Origin: Pseudomonas sp. TH43
GTDB taxonomy: Bacteria > Pseudomonadota > Gammaproteobacteria > Pseudomonadales > Pseudomonadaceae
Length of the DNA stretch: 64,000 nt
Direction of reading: 5' to 3'
NCBI RefSeq assembly: GCF_016650635.1
Contig: NZ_JAEKFI010000003.1
Coordinates: 1-64,000, forward strand
The position numbers and the translations under genes are program-made. Under the pieces are notes generated by a model. The model worked only from the letters and a program-made list of their open reading frames with translations, searched no databases and was not told where the DNA came from. How positions within the stretch are numbered: the stretch's first letter is position 1; the number at the start of each line of letters is the position of its first letter. Shown one piece after another: positions 29,842-36,351 of the stretch.

Positions 29842-30091
29842 AACGTTTTCCTCGAAATTCTCAAAGCGGCGATCTTAACATTCAAAAATACTTCGCGAGC
29901 CCCGCAAAATGGGCACAAAACAACGAGATTGATGATTGCAGCCTCTGTATAGTTACGCCCTGGGAATTAATGCCGCATCTGCGCGTCAGAAAGAGGCACC
30001 CAAACCGTGAGACTTCGCACTAATCTATACGTACCACCGACCTCTGCACTGTCTGAATCAGGTGCCCTACAAAGCAATCAAGGAGAAGACC

Positions 30092-30286
30092 ATGCTGATA
30101 CTCACCCGCAAAGTCGGTGAAAGCATAAATATTGGTGATGACATTACGATCACCATCCTCGGCGTAAGCGGCCAACAAGTCCGCATCGGCATTAACGCTC
30201 CAAAGAACGTTGCCGTACACCGCGAAGAGATTTACCAGCGCATTCAGGCTGGCCTGACCGCCCCGGACAAGCCACAAACGCCCTGA
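30092..30286 (+). CDS. rsmE: CsrA-family RNA-binding regulator RsmE
   Basis: This is a 64-residue CsrA homologue. [20 protein letters not shown] and [22 protein letters not shown] hold the RNA-contact residues (Leu4, Arg44). The long C-terminal tail ([12 protein letters not shown]) fits RsmE rather than RsmA of fluorescent pseudomonads. It binds GGA motifs in mRNA leaders and is titrated by RsmX/Y/Z under Gac control. The leader just before the start holds CAAGGAGAAG, itself a near-consensus CsrA site, which suggests autoregulation. Confidence 0.93.
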   Translation: MLILTRKVGESINIGDDITITILGVSGQQVRIGINAPKNVAVHREEIYQRIQAGLTAPDKPQTP

Positions 30287-30302
30287 TTCGCCTAGCAGTC
30301 AG

Positions 30303-30338
30303 TAGCCAGTTCGTTTACCCGCGTGTAATGACTGGCTA
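30303..30338. repeat. Inverted repeat after rsmE
   Basis: Perfect 8-bp arms TAGCCAGT/ACTGGCTA separated by 20 bases, 17 bases past the rsmE stop. The large loop and absence of a T-run make it a weak terminator candidate. Confidence 0.4.
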
Positions 30339-30500
30339 AAGATTCACGCGCCGTACTGCCATCCGCTCCCCAAACCCCTTGGGCACGGCGCCTGACACAC
30401 GATTCCCGCCTCACTCCCCCTCCTGTTGCCGGCGATACTACCCGCCATTATTGAATCTGGCTGTCGGACATTTCCGATAGAACACAGCGAATTCGCCTTC

Positions 30501-30955
30501 CTAAACGAATGTCACGCCACGCGCCATGCCAGTGGCTGCTATCACCATCAATACAAGCAGCAACGCCTCGACATGACTGATTCGTGCGTACAGCTTTGCA
30601 CGCCCGGTATCGAGTGCCGCACCGCGCGCAGATGCGATCCGCCATTTGACTAACGTGATCATCGGGGCGAGTTCAATCAGCAGAATAAGCACCAACAGCG
30701 TCATTTTCAGATGAAACAGCGGCTGATGAAGATAATAGTCAGTGCCTTTCTCATACCCGCCAAATGCGCGCATCCCACCCGTCACCAGCAGGATCAGCGC
30801 AGAAATGCCCCATAAGTTATCGGCGAGCAGCACCCGCCCGGCCTCCCCGTTCCGGCCGCCAACCGGCGGAACGCTGTACCGCGCGTCAGTACCGCCCAAA
30901 AACCCAAGGCAAAAGCCAATAGATGAATAGCCGCGAGAAACCACTGAACCAGCAT
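30501..30955 (-). pseudogene. DUF2214 membrane protein gene with one-base frameshift
   Basis: From ATG 30955 (behind GAAGGAG) the frame reads MLVQWFLAAIHLLAFALGFW...FRRLAAGTG and then goes out of frame. The DUF2214-like remainder (EAGRVLLADNLWGISALIL, GGYEKGTDYYLHQPLFHLK, LVLILLIELAPMITLVKWR, LLVLMVIAATGMARG) continues in another frame to the stop at 30501. Adding one G to the GGGG run (CCCC at 30845-30848 on the plus strand) restores T-G-E-A-G-R and a continuous protein of about 150 residues with four membrane helices. It is either a real mutation in a homopolymer or an assembly error. Confidence 0.85.
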
Positions 30956-31074
30956 CGACACACTCCTTCGGAAAGAGTTGGAAATTGCCAGTCAGTAGTA
31001 GTCGAAAAAGTAAGGATTTGCCCGCACAGCATCGGCAGAAGAAGACAAGGCGCTGCGACAGCCAAATCGCAGGC

Positions 31075-31112
31075 AAAAAAAATCCCAAGCAGCTGATGGA
31101 AGCTTGGGATTT
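31075..31112 (-). terminator. Strong rho-independent terminator, orphan
   Basis: On the minus strand a 10-bp stem AATCCCAAGC/GCTTGGGATT is followed by eight T residues. It reads toward the DUF2214 gene but lies upstream of it, so it ends something else. Confidence 0.85.
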
Positions 31113-31240
31113 AAAAATGCATAAACCGTGGTGGTGAACGCGGGGCGAATGTTACTGATTTATCCCGAAGGTAACAACATTTTTTCGATAACTGGTTGGT
31201 TAGTAACACTCGTAAGTCATTCAATATCCACATTTTTTTA
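31075..31240 (-). ncRNA. Candidate small RNA
   Basis: The stretch upstream of the orphan terminator lacks a reading frame with a ribosome binding site. It has a second hairpin (TGTTAC/GTAACA around 31150-31176) and an unpaired AC-rich stretch (TTCACCACCACGG) before the terminator, the layout of Hfq-dependent sRNAs. The 5' end is a guess; no promoter is clear. I could not match it to a known Pseudomonas sRNA. Confidence 0.35.
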
Positions 31241-31363
31241 AAGGATGCTAGCGACGGACGGTGACTTTACGCCTGACAACCGAAGCCCTCCCCGCAGCGC
31301 TAGTTGACCATCATCCCGACCCGCTGGATCATCCACACGCAAATCAGCAAGGACCGCAAAACA

Positions 31364-31789
31364 ATGAAGCACCCCGCTCATGGACGACGCCCCCTCAAGG
31401 CAATCTCCCCGCTAAAAACTCCCCAGGGACACATCCTCAACATCAGCAGTATCAGCACTTGGCCCCTCATCGGCTTCTTGTGCTGTGCAAGTTTTTTAGT
31501 GAACGCCACAGAGATACCAATCAAAGAGGGGATGTCATTTACGAGTGCCAGGCGCGCCTTGATTCAGAATGGCTGGAAGCCGAATCCAACCGACTCAGAA
31601 AGGATCGGGGTCGAAAATATCCTGATAAGAAAAGGCTTCATTGAAATTGAATCCTGCACGATGGGCATCCAATTCTGCAGCTTCTACTATTTAAAAGGCC
31701 AAACCTGCCTCGGCGTAGCGACAGTGGGCGAAGAGATCAAAGACATGAAGATCTACTCATGGAATTTCGAATGCCCCGAGAGAGAGTGA
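31364..31789 (+). CDS. Hypothetical exported protein
   Basis: This is a 141-residue frame from ATG 31364 (AAGGA 11 bases upstream); the longer frame from 31304 is less likely. A hydrophobic segment (WPLIGFLCCASFLVNA, about 33-48) follows a basic N-terminal stretch, like an unusually long signal sequence. The mature part has MSFTSARRALIQNGWKP (resembling a one-turn PASTA-like helix), then CTMGIQFCSFYYLKG and a final FECPE, with four Cys. Related secreted proteins of unknown role are common in Pseudomonas. Codon use here is less GC-rich than in the neighbours. Confidence 0.6.
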   Translation: MKHPAHGRRPLKAISPLKTPQGHILNISSISTWPLIGFLCCASFLVNATEIPIKEGMSFTSARRALIQNGWKPNPTDSERIGVENILIRKGFIEIESCTMGIQFCSFYYLKGQTCLGVATVGEEIKDMKIYSWNFECPERE

Positions 31790-31867
31790 GGGCGCTGCGA
31801 ACGATGAGATTGCCGGGTGTGAACGAACTCGAGATTTTGTGAACGTTCTGCATGAAACCCCAGACAA

Positions 31868-31898
31868 CAAAAAAGGGCTCACCTTTCGGTGAGCCCTT
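31868..31898 (-). terminator. Terminator after tRNA-Val(GAC)
   Basis: On the minus strand the perfect stem AAGGGCTCACC/GGTGAGCCCTT with a 4-base loop is followed by T6; 30 bases past the tRNA. Confidence 0.88.
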
Positions 31899-31927
31899 CT
31901 AGACCGCCCAGCAGAGCGGATTTTGTT

Positions 31928-32004
31928 TGGTAGGCGCGATTGGACTCGAACCAACGACCCCCACCATGTCAAGGTGGTGCTCTAACCAACTGAGCTACGT
32001 GCCT
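31928..32004 (-). tRNA. tRNA-Val (anticodon GAC)
   Basis: This is a 77-base cloverleaf with encoded CCA. The anticodon stem CCACC/GGUGG has loop UUGACAU (anticodon GAC), and the T-loop is UUCGAGU. The acceptor arm AGGCACG/CGCGCCU has one A-C mismatch at the fifth pair, as in other Pseudomonas copies. Confidence 0.96.
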
Positions 32005-32075
32005 GCTGTGAGGCGGCATTCTACGGAATTCCGGAGGGGTGTCAACACCTTTTTTTCACCTAACCCTATGAATAT

Positions 32076-32175
32076 GCAAAATATTTAATTTCGGCTCAGC
32101 AACCGGGATTTTCCGGTGGCTGGCGGAGGTTTTTCAACTCGGGTAGGATCGACGCACTCGTAAAATATATTAAAC
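32076..32175. promoter_or_regulatory. Paired AT-rich motifs upstream of the putrescine oxidase gene
   Basis: Two similar sequences, GCAAAATATTTAATT (32076-32090) and GTAAAATATATTAAAC (32160-32175), flank 70 GC-rich bases directly before the gene. Their likeness suggests a dimeric regulator site, possibly for the polyamine regulator of the pau/puu pathway. That link is an inference. Confidence 0.4.
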
Positions 32176-32189
32176 ACAGAGGCGGCAGG

Positions 32190-33473
32190 ATGGCGAACAC
32201 CCTTTACCCAGAGTCTTATTATGCTGCGTCGGCCAATGCCGTACCGCCACGTCCGGCCCTGCAGGGTGATGTGGAGACGGACGTCTGTGTGATTGGCGCC
32301 GGGTATACCGGGCTGTCCTCTGCCCTGTTCCTGCTGGAGAACGGGTTTCGCGTCACTGTGCTCGAAGCAGCCAAGGTCGGTTTCGGCGCCTCCGGGCGTA
32401 ATGGCGGGCAGATCGTTAACAGCTACAGCCGTGACATCGACGTCATCGAACGCACCGTCGGCCCGAAGCAAGCGCAATTACTCGGGCATATGGCTTTTGA
32501 AGGCGGCCGGATCATTCGCGAGCGCGTGGCCAAATACAACATCCAGTGCGACCTGAAGGACGGTGGCGTGTTTGCCGCCCTGACTGCCAAACAGATGGGC
32601 CATCTGGAATCGCAGAAGCGCCTCTGGGAGCGCTTTGGCCACACGCAACTGGAACTGCTCGATCAACGTCGCATTCGCGAAGTGGTCGGATGCGATCAGT
32701 ACGTCGGTGGGATGCTGGATATGAGCGGCGGACATATTCATCCGCTGAACCTGGCACTCGGCGAAGCAGCGGCCGTGGAATCCCTCGGCGGTACTATTTA
32801 TGAGCAATCGCCTGCCGTGCGCATCGAGCGCGGAGCCAATCCGGTTGTGCACACGCCGCAAGGCCGCGTGCGCGCCAAATTCATCATCGTTGCCGGCAAC
32901 GCCTACCTGGGCAATTTGGTGCCGGAACTGGCGGCCAAATCGATGCCATGCGGTACGCAGGTGATCACTACCGAACCGCTGGGTGATGAGCTGGCGAAAG
33001 CCTTATTGCCCCAGGACTACTGCGTTGAAGACTGCAATTACTTGCTCGACTATTACCGCCTGACTGGCGACAAGCGTCTGATCTTCGGCGGTGGCGTGGT
33101 GTATGGCGCGCGTGATCCGGCGAACATCGAGGCAATCATTCGCCCGAAAATGCTCAAGGCTTTCCCGCAGCTCAAAGATGTGAAGATTGACTACGCCTGG
33201 ACCGGAAACTTCCTGCTGACGCTGTCGCGTTTGCCGCAAGTGGGACGCTTGGGTGACAACATTTACTACTCGCAGGGCTGCAGCGGCCACGGCGTGACGT
33301 ACACGCATTTAGCCGGCAAGGTGCTGGCTGAGGCATTGCGTGGTCAGGCCGAGCGTTTTGATGCGTTTGCGGATCTGCCGCACTATCCGTTCCCGGGCGG
33401 GCAGATGTTGCGCACGCCGTTTGCGGCGTTGGGGGCTTGGTATTACGGGTTGCGGGATAAACTGGGCTTCTGA
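32190..33473 (+). CDS. puuB: Gamma-glutamylputrescine oxidoreductase (FAD-dependent)
   Basis: This is a 427-residue DadA/GlcD-type flavoprotein with the FAD-binding signature VCVIGAGYTGLSSALFLLENG (about 33-53), the GRNGGQI loop (about 70) and the C-terminal CSGHGVTYTHLAGKVLAEAL. The substrate-pocket pattern resembles PuuB (PauB in Pseudomonas), which oxidises gamma-Glu-putrescine in polyamine breakdown. Start ATG 32190 follows AGGCGGCAGG. It is monocistronic. Pseudomonas has several PuuB paralogues, so the exact polyamine is uncertain. Confidence 0.85.
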   Translation: MANTLYPESYYAASANAVPPRPALQGDVETDVCVIGAGYTGLSSALFLLENGFRVTVLEAAKVGFGASGRNGGQIVNSYSRDIDVIERTVGPKQAQLLGHMAFEGGRIIRERVAKYNIQCDLKDGGVFAALTAKQMGHLESQKRLWERFGHTQLELLDQRRIREVVGCDQYVGGMLDMSGGHIHPLNLALGEAAAVESLGGTIYEQSPAVRIERGANPVVHTPQGRVRAKFIIVAGNAYLGNLVPELAAKSMPCGTQVITTEPLGDELAKALLPQDYCVEDCNYLLDYYRLTGDKRLIFGGGVVYGARDPANIEAIIRPKMLKAFPQLKDVKIDYAWTGNFLLTLSRLPQVGRLGDNIYYSQGCSGHGVTYTHLAGKVLAEALRGQAERFDAFADLPHYPFPGGQMLRTPFAALGAWYYGLRDKLGF

Positions 33474-33489
33474 CAGACCGTGAAACAAC

Positions 33490-33580
33490 TGTGGCGAGGG
33501 GATTTATCCCCGATGGGTCGCGCAGCGCCCCCCTGAAGGGAATGCTGCGCAGTCCATCGGGGATAAATCCCCTCGCCACA
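33490..33580. repeat. REPIN (REP doublet), TGTGGCGAGGGG type
   Basis: Two inverted arms (TGTGGCGAGGGGATTTATCC and its complement) of about 28 bases flank a 35-base loop region with GCGCAGC/GCTGCGC. It is a known fluorescens-group REP family, located between convergent genes. Confidence 0.9.
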
Positions 33581-33600
33581 AGTAGATATACAAGCCTGTA

Positions 33601-34572
33601 TCAGAGTTGGTCGCGGGCGATGCCGCTGCGGATCCGCAAGATGTCGGCGAGTACCGCCAAGGCAATCTCCGCCGGCGTCTTGCTGCCGAGGTTAAGACCA
33701 ATCGGCGCGTGAATCCGCGCCAACTCCGCCTCCCCCAGCCCACCGATTCGACGCAACCGCTCGAAGCGCTTCTGCGACGTCTGCTGCGAGCCCATCACGC
33801 CAATGTAGAACGCCTCGGTGCGCACCGCCTCCATCATTGCAAGATCGTCGATGCGCGGATCATGGGTCAACGCGACAACAGCCGTATCGCGGTGGCAACC
33901 ACCATCGGCGATAAACACCGAAGGCAATTGCCGACGGATCTCCACGCCATCCAGCACTACGCCTTCGAGCACTTCATCACGCGGATCGCAGAGAATCACT
34001 TCAAAGCCGAGACCGACAGCAAACTCGGCGCACGCCTGCGCCACGCTGGAGTACCCGGCGAGCAACAAGCGCTGCGCCGCACCGACGCGGATTCGCACCC
34101 GATCAATCTCGCGTTCGATCCGCGCACCCTGCTCGCGATCAGCGAACAGACTGCGCGCACCACTGGCCAGATCGACCTCGCGAATCAAGCGGCGCTGACC
34201 CAGCAGCGCCGCTTCCAGCTCGCGCAGATGCGCCTGCACCTCACAATCGGCGTCAAATTTCTCTACCAGCACATCGAGAATACCGCCACAGGGCAGACTG
34301 ACCCGCGAACGCGGATCGTCGCCCTCGCCGTATCGCACAACGTTGACGGCATCGAGAAACGCACCTTCGGCGACACGTTCGAGAAAATCTTCCTCGACGC
34401 AGCCGCCGGACAGCGACCCGATCCACTGCCCGCCGTCATTCACCGCCAGCAGCGAACCCGGCGCACGCGGTGCCGAGCCGTAAGTGGTGAGCACGGTGCA
34501 CAGCCAGATGCGCTGCCCCGCCACCGACCACTCCAGCGCCCGCCGCACCACTTGTAGATCGAGATGCTGCAT
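33601..34572 (-). CDS. XdhC-family molybdenum cofactor insertion protein
   Basis: This is a 323-residue protein that inserts and protects the sulfurated molybdenum cofactor of xanthine-dehydrogenase-type enzymes. The XdhC motif STVLTTYGSAPRAPGSLLAV region, SLSGGCVEEDF (about 55), SLPCGGILDVLVE and the C-terminal FYIGVMGSQQTSQKR...IHAPIGLNLGSKTPAEIALAV are all present. ATG 34572 is one base past the cytochrome stop. It is last in the four-gene operon. Confidence 0.93.
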   Translation of the reverse strand: MQHLDLQVVRRALEWSVAGQRIWLCTVLTTYGSAPRAPGSLLAVNDGGQWIGSLSGGCVEEDFLERVAEGAFLDAVNVVRYGEGDDPRSRVSLPCGGILDVLVEKFDADCEVQAHLRELEAALLGQRRLIREVDLASGARSLFADREQGARIEREIDRVRIRVGAAQRLLLAGYSSVAQACAEFAVGLGFEVILCDPRDEVLEGVVLDGVEIRRQLPSVFIADGGCHRDTAVVALTHDPRIDDLAMMEAVRTEAFYIGVMGSQQTSQKRFERLRRIGGLGEAELARIHAPIGLNLGSKTPAEIALAVLADILRIRSGIARDQL

Positions 34573-34573
34573 A

Positions 34574-35809
34574 TCAGTGTGCCTTGTGCTCGATGGACGG
34601 CGCGTCAGCTTGCAGCTTTTGCACTTCACTCACTGCCAACTCGGCAGACTGCCCGCCCCACCCTTGACGCAGGTAGTTGAGCAGATCGGTCAGCTGTTCA
34701 GGACTGAGCTTGTCGGCGAAACCCGGCATCGGTTGCATGTGCTCGAACCCGGAGAACTTCTGTTCGCCGATACCATCCTCGATCACGCGCAACAGGTTGC
34801 GCGGGTCTTCCAGGCGCAACGTGGTGTTGCCACGCATGGCCACCGCGATGTGCGGCTTGCCTTCGCCACCGACCGCATGGCAACCGGCGCAGACGTTCAG
34901 GTATTCCTGCTGGCCGCGCTGGGCACTGGCGCTGAGTTGCTCGACTGGCACTTCAACCAGCGCTTTGGCTGCCGGCGGTTTGTCGCCGAGCAGGAACGTT
35001 GCCATCGCCGCCAGATCGGTATCGTTCAGGCCTTGCGTGCTGTTGTGGAACACCGGGAACATCTCGTTGAACATCGTCCCTTGCGCGCTCATGCCGTGCT
35101 TGAGGAACGTACCCAGATCCTGCTCGTTCCAGCCGCGAGCGGCCAGATCAGTGGCCAGCAGGCTCGGCGCGAGGTAACCGTTGAGAATGCCGCCGGTCAG
35201 GCGTTTATCCAACTGCATCGCGCCTGGCAGGCCGCGTGGCGTGTGGCATTCGCCGCAGTGACCAAGCACTTCGACCATGTACTGGCCACGTTTCCAGGCT
35301 TCACTTTTGCCTTCAGCCGACTCCAGTTTCAGCGCCTTGCCGTACATCATGTTCCAGCCGATCAGGCCCGGACGCACGTTGAATGGAAAGCTCAGGCTGG
35401 TGACCGGTGCTGCGCGTTCGATCGGCTCGATGGTTTTCAGGTACGCATGGATCGCGTCGGAATCTTCGCGCGGCATCAGGTGATACGAGGTGTAAGGCAT
35501 CGCCGGATACAGGTTCGCGCCGTCGCGACGCTTGCCTTCGGTCAGCGCAGCGAAGAACTCGTCATCGTTGTATAAACCGATGCCATGATCTTTGCTCGGC
35601 GTGATGTTGGTGCCGTAGATCGTGCCGAACGGCGAGACGATCGGCAGGCCACCCGCAAAAGGCGCGCCGCCCGGAGCCGTGTGGCAAGCCATGCAGTCGG
35701 CAGCGCGAGCGAGGTACTCGCCGCGCTTGACCTGATCTTCGGCGTGAACAAACAACACTGGCGCAGCAAGACCGACCGCCAGGGTCAGGCGGGTCAGAAA
35801 AAGCTTCAT
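34574..35809 (-). CDS. Triheme c-type cytochrome subunit of the molybdenum hydroxylase
   Basis: This is a 411-residue periplasmic cytochrome with signal peptide (cleavage after VHA, about 23). Three heme motifs are seen: CMACH (39-43), CGECH (mid) and CAGCH (C-terminal third). The layout is that of the cytochrome subunits of alcohol/aldehyde dehydrogenases (AdhB-like). It follows the 2Fe-2S gene by two bases. It likely carries electrons from the hydroxylase to the respiratory chain. Confidence 0.93.
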   Translation of the reverse strand: MKLFLTRLTLAVGLAAPVLFVHAEDQVKRGEYLARAADCMACHTAPGGAPFAGGLPIVSPFGTIYGTNITPSKDHGIGLYNDDEFFAALTEGKRRDGANLYPAMPYTSYHLMPREDSDAIHAYLKTIEPIERAAPVTSLSFPFNVRPGLIGWNMMYGKALKLESAEGKSEAWKRGQYMVEVLGHCGECHTPRGLPGAMQLDKRLTGGILNGYLAPSLLATDLAARGWNEQDLGTFLKHGMSAQGTMFNEMFPVFHNSTQGLNDTDLAAMATFLLGDKPPAAKALVEVPVEQLSASAQRGQQEYLNVCAGCHAVGGEGKPHIAVAMRGNTTLRLEDPRNLLRVIEDGIGEQKFSGFEHMQPMPGFADKLSPEQLTDLLNYLRQGWGGQSAELAVSEVQKLQADAPSIEHKAH

Positions 35810-35811
35810 GC

Positions 35812-36351
35812 TTAACCCTCCTTGACCAGGCCGAGATCGGTCAGCACGTTGCGGGTGGCGTTGTAATAACGCACGTACCCGGTGCAACGGCAGACGTGAT
35901 GGCCGAGGCTGTCCTCGATGACTCGCTCCAATTGGCTTTTGACGATTGGCTGACGTTGCAGCTTCTCAACCAAGACTGTCGCGGCGTTGACGAAGCCTGG
36001 TGCGCAGTAGCTGCACTGGAACGCGAACTCATCGACGAAGCGCTGCTGGATCGGGTTCAGCTCAGTCACCTGACCGCTCTCATCGCGCTTGGCGTGAGAC
36101 TCGATGGTGCGGACTTTCTTGCCTTCGAAGTAATGCGCGCCAGTGATGCAGGTGCGCACTTCTTCGCTGGTGCCGTCCGGGTTGTCGACGATCACCACGC
36201 AGGCGTGGCAGATACCCTGGCCGCAGCCCAGACGCGAACCGGTGAGGTTTTTGTATTCGTGCAGGTAGTCGATCATCGGCAGGTCATCAGGGATGTCCAC
36301 CGGGCCGACGGATTGACCATTGAGGGTCAGTTGAAGCGGACGGTTAGCCAT
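35812..36351 (-). CDS. 2Fe-2S subunit of xanthine-dehydrogenase-family oxidoreductase
   Basis: This is a 179-residue small subunit. The plant-type ferredoxin cluster is CGQGICHAC with a following Cys (EVRTCITG), and the second cluster domain has FQCSYCAPG and CRCTGYVRYYNA. It resembles IorA (isoquinoline 1-oxidoreductase alpha). The ATG at 36351 overlaps the large-subunit stop by eight bases, so translation is coupled. Confidence 0.94.
   Translation of the reverse strand: MANRPLQLTLNGQSVGPVDIPDDLPMIDYLHEYKNLTGSRLGCGQGICHACVVIVDNPDGTSEEVRTCITGAHYFEGKKVRTIESHAKRDESGQVTELNPIQQRFVDEFAFQCSYCAPGFVNAATVLVEKLQRQPIVKSQLERVIEDSLGHHVCRCTGYVRYYNATRNVLTDLGLVKEG

Larger units (their letters stand above)
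30956..31363. other. 408-base region with orphan terminator and candidate sRNA
   Basis: No protein gene is supported here. A strong minus-strand terminator (31075-31112) has no gene upstream of it on that strand until tRNA-Val, so a small RNA gene is possible (see the separate entry). The DUF2214 promoter should lie between 30956 and 31075. Confidence 0.5.
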
